Shown: positions 1 to 5,784 of the stretch, in pieces
How the letters are laid out: each line of letters opens with the position of its first letter
Numbering within the stretch: position 1 is the first letter of the stretch
NCBI GenBank assembly: GCA_964480425.1
Contig: CAYZPY010000104.1
Coordinates: 1-9,154, forward strand
Direction of reading: 5' to 3'
Length of the DNA stretch: 9,154 bases
Source of the DNA: CAYYMD01 sp964480425
Lineage (GTDB): Bacteria; Planctomycetota; Phycisphaerae; SM23-33
Notes under the pieces: model-generated
Database searches by the model: none
What the model saw: only the letters and a program-made list of their open reading frames with translations
What the model was told of the DNA's origin: nothing
Made by a program: the position numbers and the translations under genes

Positions 1-1
1 G

Positions 2-247
2 CGGAAAGCGGCGATGGTGCTGTTCGCCGTGCAACTGGCGCTGAACGCGGCGTGGAGCGGATTGTTTTTCGGCCTGCATAGCCCCGCGGCGGCGATGGCG
101 GACATCGTCGCCCTGTGGACGGCGATCATGGCGACGGTCGCAGCGTTTTTCCGCATCAGCACCACGGCGGGGATTATCATGCTGCCCTACCTCGGGTGGG
201 TGAGTTTCGCCGTGTATCTGAACGCCGCGGTGGTGGCGATGAACTGA
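2..247 (+). CDS. tspO: TspO/MBR family protein, C-terminal fragment (5' end outside window)
   Basis: This is the end of an integral membrane protein of the TspO/MBR (tryptophan-rich sensory protein) family, which binds porphyrins and related ligands and is linked to stress or light/oxygen responses in bacteria. The frame is open from base 2 (R-K-A-A before the first internal Met at 14), so the true start is upstream. The visible part is about 81 residues of the roughly 150-160 usual for the family. It contains the family patterns LNAAWSGLFFGLHSP, then DIVALW, FFRIS, and the terminal PYLGWVSFAVYLN followed by a short end. These correspond to the last three of five transmembrane helices. The gene ends 97 bases before the GH51 gene and shows no functional link to it. 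The family call rests on motif recognition and is fairly secure; the ligand and role are unknown. Confidence 0.85.
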   Translation, partial: RKAAMVLFAVQLALNAAWSGLFFGLHSPAAAMADIVALWTAIMATVAAFFRISTTAGIIMLPYLGWVSFAVYLNAAVVAMN

Positions 248-282
248 TATCTGTTAATCCGTGCAATTCCGCATTAAGATAT

Positions 283-310
283 TTGCCCGCGACATCCGGC
301 GAACTTTACT
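283..310 (+). promoter_or_regulatory. possible sigma70-like promoter of the GH51-sulfatase-oxidoreductase cluster
   Basis: TTGCCC (283-288) and TTTACT (305-310) are separated by 16 bases and each match 4 of 6 positions of the bacterial -35 and -10 consensus. The -10 would lie inside the left arm of the inverted repeat at 305-331, a geometry suited to repression. An alternative -10, TAAGAT at 275-280, lacks a convincing -35. The prediction is weak because the consensus may not hold in this lineage. Confidence 0.25.
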
Positions 311-331
311 GTTAAAAAATCCAACAGTAAA
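305..331 (+). promoter_or_regulatory. 9-bp inverted repeat upstream of GH51, candidate operator or leader hairpin
   Basis: TTTACTGTT (305-313) and AACAGTAAA (323-331) are exact reverse complements separated by nine bases (AAAAAATCC). The repeat sits in the only non-coding gap before the plus-strand cluster and ends just before the ribosome binding site. It is AT-rich in a GC-rich neighbourhood, which suggests a protein-binding dyad. It could also fold in RNA as a hairpin next to the ribosome binding site. The symmetry is directly visible; the function is inferred and no regulator gene is present in the window. Confidence 0.5.
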
Positions 332-332
332 A

Positions 333-338
333 AAGGAG
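333..338 (+). promoter_or_regulatory. ribosome binding site of the GH51 gene
   Basis: AAGGAG ends six bases before the ATG at 345. This selects 345 as the start over the in-frame upstream ATG at 261, which would place 28 non-leader-like residues ahead of a clear signal peptide. Confidence 0.8.
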
Positions 339-344
339 CAAGCC

Positions 345-2732
345 ATGAAACGAATCATATTCAGCATGCTGATCGCTTTATGTCATTGCGCAGCGGCGAA
401 TGCGGAGCAAGCGGTAAAACTCTCGATAGATCCGGCGAAGGTTCTCAACCGCGTGGACGAGAGAATCTACGGGCACTTTCTGGAGCACATCTTCCACTCG
501 GTCAACGGCGGGCTGTGGGGCGAGTTGATATGGAACCGCTCGTTCGAACACAACAGCGCCGGCAAGTGGACCTTCGACGACGGGCAGATTATCCAGCACA
601 GTCTGGCGACCAACCAGCGGCTGACCTTCGGCGACGAGGACTGGCGCGATTACGAACTGACATTGGAGGCGAAGAAAACCGGCGGCGAGGAGGGCTTCCT
701 GATTTTGTTCCGGGTCAAGAACGGCGAGGAGTTCTACTGGGCCAACATCGCCGGATGGGGCAACAGTCGCAGTCAGATCCAGCGCGGACAGAAATCCCGC
801 GGCTGGGATCCCGTCGGTCCAAGCGTCGCCGGCGGCGTCGAAAAGGACAAGTGGTACAAAATCCGCATCCGTTGCGAAGGACGGCATTTCCAGGTGTTCA
901 TGGACGGGAAGAAACTCATCGACTTCACCGACGGAAAAAACGCGCACCTGCGGGGAAAGGTCGGCGTGGGAACCTGGAAGACAAAGGCCCGCTTCCGCAA
1001 CGTCAAGGTAGTCTCGCCGGACGGAAAGACCCTGCTGGACGGCGCGCCCGCCTCGGCGGTCAGGTCCGGCGTCGGAAGGCACTGGGAGGCCTTCGGGTAC
1101 GGCGAAGTATTCCTCGAAAAGGGCGAGGCGGCAAACTGCGATTATTACCTGAGAATCAAAAGCGACGGCGACCGGACGGGACTGGTCCAGGGACCCATGG
1201 ACATCCACAAGGGTGAAACCTATGTCGGCTCGCTGTGGGTCAGGGGCGAAGCCCCGGACGGACTGGCGGTCCGCCTGCTGGGCGGAGACGAGGGCGACGA
1301 GATCATCGCCCGCGCCGAACTCGAGGCGCCCACCGACAAGTGGGCCCGGCGGAAATTCACGCTGAAGCCCGACGCCGACGCGCCGAACGCAAAAATTCAA
1401 ATTGCTCCGGCCGGAAAAGCCGACGTGAGGATAGACCAGGTCTCCATGATGCCGAAGTCCTGGAAGGAAAACGGCGGCTTCCGGCCCGATTTACTCAACG
1501 CGATTAAGGACCTCTCCCCCCCGGTCATCCGCTGGCCGGGCGGGTGCTTCGCCTCCGCCTACCGCTGGAAACGCGGCATAGGACCGCAGCACCAGCGCAG
1601 GCATCACCCGCACGTCATCTGGGACGATCTGGACGTCTATTCCTTCGGCACCGACGAGTTCGTCGAGATGTGCCGACGCGTCGGCGCCGAGCCGATTATC
1701 GTGGTCAACGTCGGCTCCAGAAAGTGGAACCCGCGGGCACGCGACAATGACTTCCTCGCCGAAGCCCTCGACTGGCTGCAGTACTGCAACGGTCCGGCGG
1801 ACTCCAAATGGGGCAGGGTCCGCGCCGCAAACGGGCATCCCGAACCATACAACGTCAAGTACTGGGAGATAGACAACGAGACCTGGCACATGGGCGCAAA
1901 GGACTACGCCGAGGCGGTCAACCGTTTCGCCCCGGCGCTGCGAAAGATGGACGGCGACATCGAGATTATCGCCTGCGGAAGCGGGGGATATAACAACAAG
2001 TGGAACCGCGAGGTCATCCGCATCGCGGGCGAAAACTTCGATTACATCTCCACCCACCACTACGAGAAGCCGGACAATTTCGCCACCGGTCCGCCCCGCG
2101 ACCAGAAATATTACCACGAACTTCAAAAGATCATCGCCGCCGGACCAAACCCCGACATTAAGGTCTACTGCTCGGAATGGAACGCACAGAGCACCGACTG
2201 GCGCACCGGGCTCTATTGCGGGGGGATACTCAACGTCTTCGAGCGGTGCGGGGAATTTTTCGAAATCGGCGGACCGGCGCTGTTCCTGCGCCACGTATCG
2301 GCGGCCAGGTGGGACAACGCCTTTATAAACTTCGATCATCGCACGTGGTTCCCGGCTCCCAACTACGTGGTGATGAAACTGTGGCGCGAACACTATGCGC
2401 CTCACCGCATCGCCCTAGCAGGCGACGACGGGCCGCTCAACGTGGTGGCCTCCAAATCCGCCGACGGGCGAACACTCTACTGCAAACTCGTCAATCCCTC
2501 CAAGGAAGACGTGACTGTCCAAATCACGCCGGCGGAAGGATTTAACGTCAGCGAGGCCTCGATGAAACTCATCGCCCCCGCAGACCTTTCTGCCAGGAAC
2601 TCGCTGGAAAAGCCCCACGCCATAAAGCCCGTCGACGCAAAGGTTGCCCGCGACGGCAGGACGCTGAGCGTAGAAATGCCCGCGATATCCTGCGGCGTGG
2701 TCACCATCCAGGCAACCAAAGGCGGCGACTAA
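345..2732 (+). CDS. secreted GH51 alpha-L-arabinofuranosidase with inserted lectin-like and carbohydrate-binding domains
   Basis: A 795-residue enzyme predicted to hydrolyse terminal alpha-L-arabinofuranosyl residues of arabinans or arabinose-bearing glycans outside the cytoplasm. Residues 1-20 form a Sec signal peptide ending in A-N-A before E21. Residues about 25-70 (RIYGHFLEHIFHSVNGGLWG) are the start of the GH51 barrel. Residues about 75-225 resemble the LamG/PF06439 (3-keto-disaccharide hydrolase) jelly-roll fold, with WYKIRI, FMDGKKL and FRNVKV patterns. Residues about 240-370 look like a CBM4/9-type domain. The barrel resumes near 378 with RWPGGCFA (396-403). The acid/base is E512 in YWEIDNETW, and the nucleophile is E611 in VYCSEWN. 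Residues about 670-790 form the arabinofuranosidase C-terminal beta domain. At 795 residues it is longer than simple bacterial GH51 enzymes (about 500) because of the insertion, and resembles the plant/Bacteroidota-type architecture. It is first in the cluster and its stop abuts the sulfatase ATG. Family assignment is strong; the exact glycan is inferred. Confidence 0.92.
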   Translation: MKRIIFSMLIALCHCAAANAEQAVKLSIDPAKVLNRVDERIYGHFLEHIFHSVNGGLWGELIWNRSFEHNSAGKWTFDDGQIIQHSLATNQRLTFGDEDWRDYELTLEAKKTGGEEGFLILFRVKNGEEFYWANIAGWGNSRSQIQRGQKSRGWDPVGPSVAGGVEKDKWYKIRIRCEGRHFQVFMDGKKLIDFTDGKNAHLRGKVGVGTWKTKARFRNVKVVSPDGKTLLDGAPASAVRSGVGRHWEAFGYGEVFLEKGEAANCDYYLRIKSDGDRTGLVQGPMDIHKGETYVGSLWVRGEAPDGLAVRLLGGDEGDEIIARAELEAPTDKWARRKFTLKPDADAPNAKIQIAPAGKADVRIDQVSMMPKSWKENGGFRPDLLNAIKDLSPPVIRWPGGCFASAYRWKRGIGPQHQRRHHPHVIWDDLDVYSFGTDEFVEMCRRVGAEPIIVVNVGSRKWNPRARDNDFLAEALDWLQYCNGPADSKWGRVRAANGHPEPYNVKYWEIDNETWHMGAKDYAEAVNRFAPALRKMDGDIEIIACGSGGYNNKWNREVIRIAGENFDYISTHHYEKPDNFATGPPRDQKYYHELQKIIAAGPNPDIKVYCSEWNAQSTDWRTGLYCGGILNVFERCGEFFEIGGPALFLRHVSAARWDNAFINFDHRTWFPAPNYVVMKLWREHYAPHRIALAGDDGPLNVVASKSADGRTLYCKLVNPSKEDVTVQITPAEGFNVSEASMKLIAPADLSARNSLEKPHAIKPVDAKVARDGRTLSVEMPAISCGVVTIQATKGGD

Positions 2733-4121
2733 ATGGCGAACAGGCGACCGAACATACTGCTGACAATCTCCGACGACGTTACGTATTCGACTCTCGGCTG
2801 CTACGGCGGGCCCAACGTCCCAACGCCAAACATTGATTCCCTCGCCGCCGACGGGGTGAAGTTCAATAAGGCGTACCTCGCCATGGCCATGTGCTCGCCC
2901 TGCCGGCAGGAACTCTACAGCGGACTGTACCCCCCCGGCAGCGGGGGCATGTGGAACCACTCCAGGTCGCTCGAAGGCACGCAGAGCATCTGCCAACACC
3001 TCCGCGGTCTGGGCTACCGCGTAGGGCTGACCGGTAAGCACCACGCCGAGCCCACCGCCATCTACGACTTCGACGAGGTGGAGGGATTCGAGCGCAACTG
3101 CTGCAAGCGCGGACCCCGCATGCGGGCCGACCACACCGAAATCCGCCAGTACATGACGTACAGGCCCGAGGAGCCCTTTTTCCTGGTCATCGGGCTCGTG
3201 GACGCGCACGGTCCCTGGACCACCGGAGACCCCGGAAGGTTCGACCCTGCCGGTATCCAACTTCCGCCATACCTCGCCGACCTGCCCGAGGTCCGCGGCG
3301 AGTACGTAAAGTACCTCGCCGAGGTGGGCGAACTCGACCGGCACGTGGGCAACATACTGCGGACGCTGGAGGAAATCCAAAAGGCGGACGACACACTGGT
3401 GATATTCACCTCCGAGCAGGGGGCCTCCTGGCCGGGTTGCAAGTGGACCAACTGGGAAGACGGGCTGCACACCGCATTCATAGCCCGCTGGCCGGGCGTA
3501 ATCCAGCCGGGGCAGCAAACAAACGCGCTGGTCCAGTACGCCGACGTTGTCCCCACGCTCATAGCCGCCGGCGGCGGCGAGCCGGACCGATATCAACTGG
3601 ACGGGACCAGCTTCCTGGACGTGCTGACCGGCGATAAGGATACCCATCGAAAGTACGCATACGGCATGCACAACAACATTCCCGAAGGCACGCCCTACCC
3701 CATCCGCACCGTCTGCACGGACCGCTTCAGATACATCCGAAACCTCACGCCCCAGGCCGCCTACTACGAAAAACACCTCATGCAGGAGGACTACTGGCTG
3801 GCATGGGTCGAGGCCGCAAAGAAGGGCAACCCGTCCGCACAGGATACTTACCGGCGCTACGTCCATCGCCCGCACGAGCAGTTGTACGACAACGACGCCG
3901 ACCCGCACGAAATGAACGACCTGGCGCAGGACAGTGGTTTCGCCGAGGTCAAGGCGGAACTGTCCGGCGAACTCGACCGCTGGATGCAAGCACAGCAGGA
4001 CCCCGGCGCCGCACTCGACTGCGAACAAGAATATCTGAAACGCCGCAGCCCGGACACCATGGCCAGAAAACAAAGAAGCCCCGACACACCCGCGTCGTGG
4101 ACCCGCCACCGGGTCGAATAA
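2733..4121 (+). CDS. formylglycine-type (S1) sulfatase without a signal peptide
   Basis: A 462-residue arylsulfatase-family enzyme predicted to hydrolyse sulfate esters, probably on carbohydrate. The N-terminus goes straight into the core strand RPNILLTISDD, with D14 and D15 as calcium ligands. The formylglycine motif is C54-S-P-C-R58, of the C-x-P-x-R cysteine type. GKHH at 101-104, VDAHGPW at 157-162 and K237 fit other active-site positions. The usual late metal-ligand D-H/N-G is replaced by S-E-Q-G (227-230). C-terminal features include LYDNDADPHEMNDLA (384-398), typical of the family. The ATG follows the GH51 TAA directly and in the same frame, with only a weak AAAGG (2718-2722) upstream, so translation is probably coupled to GH51. 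No leader is visible, unlike its neighbours, so it may be cytoplasmic. The tail after about 435 is basic and repeats RSPDT twice (438-442, 448-452). Family call is firm; substrate unknown. Confidence 0.9.
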   Translation: MANRRPNILLTISDDVTYSTLGCYGGPNVPTPNIDSLAADGVKFNKAYLAMAMCSPCRQELYSGLYPPGSGGMWNHSRSLEGTQSICQHLRGLGYRVGLTGKHHAEPTAIYDFDEVEGFERNCCKRGPRMRADHTEIRQYMTYRPEEPFFLVIGLVDAHGPWTTGDPGRFDPAGIQLPPYLADLPEVRGEYVKYLAEVGELDRHVGNILRTLEEIQKADDTLVIFTSEQGASWPGCKWTNWEDGLHTAFIARWPGVIQPGQQTNALVQYADVVPTLIAAGGGEPDRYQLDGTSFLDVLTGDKDTHRKYAYGMHNNIPEGTPYPIRTVCTDRFRYIRNLTPQAAYYEKHLMQEDYWLAWVEAAKKGNPSAQDTYRRYVHRPHEQLYDNDADPHEMNDLAQDSGFAEVKAELSGELDRWMQAQQDPGAALDCEQEYLKRRSPDTMARKQRSPDTPASWTRHRVE

Positions 4122-4157
4122 CGATACAATGCACGCAACTGGGCAAATTAAAAAAAC

Positions 4158-4164
4158 AGGAGAG
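4158..4164 (+). promoter_or_regulatory. ribosome binding site deciding the oxidoreductase start
   Basis: AGGAGAG lies four bases before the ATG at 4169. It supports that start over in-frame upstream starts reaching back to 3803, which would overlap the sulfatase gene and precede a clear twin-arginine leader. Confidence 0.75.
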
Positions 4165-4168
4165 AACA

Positions 4169-5641
4169 ATGAACCGCAGACAATTCTCCAGGCGCCTGGC
4201 CGCTATAGGGGCGGGGGCGATGATGTTTGATTCGACCCGGCGCGTCGGCGGGCGAAGCGACGCCGAGCAATCGGCAAAGTTCTGCACCGAGCCCGCAAGG
4301 AAACTGCCCGCCAGACGGTTCGACGTGGTGGTGGCCGGGGCGGGAACCGCGGGCGTGGTGGCCGCCGTCGCCGCCGCTCGAAACGGCGCCGACACCGCCC
4401 TGATCGAACGCAAGGGCTACCCCGGTGGGACCGTCACCGAGGGCGGAACGGCGCTGCACAGTTTCTACAATCTCTTCAAGGCGTTCGACAATGTCCAAAA
4501 GCGACAGGTCGTCCGCGGCATCGCACAGGAGATAATAGACGACCTGACCGAGGTCGGCGGCACAACCGGGCACGCCGAGATGACTGAGGGCTACGATTAC
4601 GATTCGATCTGCACCGCGATTGACACCGAACTCTACAAGCTCGTTACTTTCCGCATGCTCGCCGAGGCGGGCGTGCATGTCCTGGTCAACACGCTGCTGG
4701 TCGGCGCGATAACCCGGGGCGACGGCATCCGCGCCGCGGTGACCGAGAGCCGAAACGGACGAGAGGCGCTGCTGGGGCGAACCTTCGTGGACTGCACCGC
4801 CTTCGGCGACCTGTCGGCGCAGGCGGGGGCAAAGTACGACGAGCCGAACGACTACCCCGTGGCCAACAGCATCGCTCTGGCAAACGTCAGCGTCGAGAAG
4901 TACAACCAGTTCATCGCCTCGCGCGGCGCAGTCAGAGAGTTCGCCCGGGGCCGGCGAAGCGGCGAGGACGGAAAGATCGTCCGCCTCAACGCCAACATGG
5001 GCAAGATGCCGAAATCCTTCAGGGACGGTGCCCGCAGGATCGGAATGTCCCCGGTGACCACCACCTGCCACGACGATTATTTCATGTTCATCAAGCTCAA
5101 TTTCAAGATGCGCCTCAGCCCCACCGACCGCGACGCCGTCGCCGACGCCGAACTGGAGTTGCGCAATCGCCAGGCGGCGGCGGTCGAACTCTTCCGCAAA
5201 CACGTGCCCGGATGCGAAAAGGCCTTCATGGCCCGCACCAGCCCCACGCTGTGCATCCGACGCGCCAGGCAGATCGTCTGCGACTACGACATCACCCACC
5301 GCGACGTCATCGAGGCGCGCCACTTCGACGACGAGGTCATGGTTTACGGCTTCCACGACTCGGCCCCGCGTTTGCAGATCGCCGGCGGCGGCACCTACGG
5401 CGTGCCCTACCGAGCGCTTCGCGTGGCGGGCATAGACAATCTTCTGGCCGCCGGCATGCTCATCACCTCCGACCGTCGAGCCCACATGCCCACGCGGAAC
5501 ACCGTCTGCTGCATGGGGCAGGGTCAGGCCGCCGGTACCGCCGCCGCGCTGTGCGCGAAGCGGAAATGCTCCACGCGCGACCTGCCATACGACCAACTGC
5601 GGGACGCACTCCAGAGCGGCGGCGTGTACTTCGAAAAGTAG
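4169..5641 (+). CDS. Tat-exported FAD-dependent oxidoreductase (PF12831-like)
   Basis: A 490-residue flavoprotein. Residues 1-20 carry a twin-arginine leader (M-N-R-R-Q-F-S-R then a short Ala/Gly-rich hydrophobic run), implying export already folded with FAD bound. A Rossmann FAD-binding motif is at 52-80: FDVVVAGAGTAGVVAA ending in the acidic E80 of LIERKG, followed by GGTVTEGG. VDCTAFGDLSAQAGA (207-221) matches the second FAD contact, usually VDATGDGDLAxxAGA. IRRARQIVCDYDIT (363-376) and the C-terminal GMLITSDRRAH with MGQGQAAGTAAA (449-460) complete the fold. This matches the FAD_oxidored family, numerous in Planctomycetota and relatives and mostly uncharacterised; the electron acceptor and substrate cannot be read from the sequence. 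It starts 47 bases after the sulfatase stop and is probably co-transcribed. Action on a sugar released by the neighbouring enzymes is inference. Confidence 0.88.
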   Translation: MNRRQFSRRLAAIGAGAMMFDSTRRVGGRSDAEQSAKFCTEPARKLPARRFDVVVAGAGTAGVVAAVAAARNGADTALIERKGYPGGTVTEGGTALHSFYNLFKAFDNVQKRQVVRGIAQEIIDDLTEVGGTTGHAEMTEGYDYDSICTAIDTELYKLVTFRMLAEAGVHVLVNTLLVGAITRGDGIRAAVTESRNGREALLGRTFVDCTAFGDLSAQAGAKYDEPNDYPVANSIALANVSVEKYNQFIASRGAVREFARGRRSGEDGKIVRLNANMGKMPKSFRDGARRIGMSPVTTTCHDDYFMFIKLNFKMRLSPTDRDAVADAELELRNRQAAAVELFRKHVPGCEKAFMARTSPTLCIRRARQIVCDYDITHRDVIEARHFDDEVMVYGFHDSAPRLQIAGGGTYGVPYRALRVAGIDNLLAAGMLITSDRRAHMPTRNTVCCMGQGQAAGTAAALCAKRKCSTRDLPYDQLRDALQSGGVYFEK

Positions 5642-5667
5642 GCGCAGGGCGAGCGGCCATGGAATGG

Positions 5668-5693
5668 CGCGGCGGCGTTCCCACGCCGCCGCG
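5668..5693. repeat. perfect 11-bp palindromic hairpin A (REP-like or terminator)
   Basis: CGCGGCGGCGT (5668-5678) and ACGCCGCCGCG (5683-5693) are exact reverse complements around a four-base loop, TCCC. It lies 26 bases after the oxidoreductase stop, in the spacer between convergent genes, so it can fold in transcripts from either side. No U-run follows on either strand, so a simple intrinsic terminator is not indicated. It shares the core GGCGTTCCYACGCC with hairpin B in opposite orientation. Confidence 0.75.
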
Positions 5694-5713
5694 TATAACC
5701 CGCCATCGAGAAT

Positions 5714-5739
5714 GTCGGTGGCGTAGGAACGCCACCGAC
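5714..5739. repeat. perfect 11-bp palindromic hairpin B, inverted partner of hairpin A
   Basis: GTCGGTGGCGT (5714-5724) and ACGCCACCGAC (5729-5739) are exact reverse complements around the loop AGGA. Read on the minus strand, the loop and inner stem are GGCGTTCCTACGCC, nearly identical to hairpin A read on the plus strand. Differences between the two elements occur at paired positions and keep base pairing, as expected for two copies of a palindromic repeat. Twenty bases separate the two hairpins. Confidence 0.75.
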
Positions 5740-5743
5740 CCAG

Positions 5744-5784
5744 GTTTGGTGTGGCCGACGGCGTGCCAAACAGGTTTAAGTTTT
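5744..5784 (+). terminator. possible intrinsic terminator of the plus-strand cluster
   Basis: GTTTGG (5744-5749) pairs with CCAAAC (5766-5771). In RNA the stem can extend by three G-U pairs and one G-C, followed by UUUAAGUUUU (5775-5784). The G-U pairs become A-C mismatches on the minus strand, so the structure favours plus-strand transcripts. CAGGTTT occurs directly repeated at 5741 and 5771. The last bases overlap the stop codon of the convergent sulfatase gene. The prediction is modest because of the GU-rich stem and interrupted U-tract. Confidence 0.4.

Noticed and set aside
261..344. N-terminal extension of the GH51 gene to the ATG at 261
   Set aside because: It would place the inverted repeat and AAGGAG inside the coding region and bury the signal peptide 28 residues deep.
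378..1400. A 340-codon minus-strand open frame opposite the GH51 insert domains
   Set aside because: The translation has no family pattern and the plus-strand frame is a continuous, domain-rich enzyme.
1512..1522. C-homopolymer runs in GH51 (near 1515), sulfatase 1 (near 2930) and sulfatase 2 (near 7239) as possible frameshift or phase-variation sites
   Set aside because: Reading frames continue through all of them with family motifs intact on both sides, and the runs fit ordinary GC-rich codon use.
4125..4130. TACAAT as an internal -10 promoter element before the oxidoreductase
   Set aside because: No -35-like hexamer lies 16-18 bases upstream and there is no extended -10 TG, so a separate promoter is not supported.
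3803..4168. N-terminal extension of the oxidoreductase into the sulfatase gene
   Set aside because: The Tat leader at 4169 is preceded by a strong ribosome binding site, and the extension is an Arg-rich out-of-frame reading of the sulfatase.
2415..4169. A 584-codon open frame on the minus strand across the sulfatase gene
   Set aside because: It is antisense to a clear sulfatase with all family motifs, has low-complexity Val/Gly/Ala-rich translation and no recognisable domain. GC-rich coding DNA commonly leaves such open frames.
4148..5596. A 482-codon minus-strand open frame opposite the FAD oxidoreductase
   Set aside because: It mirrors the codon phase of the real gene, shows no domain, and the plus strand carries intact FAD-binding motifs throughout.
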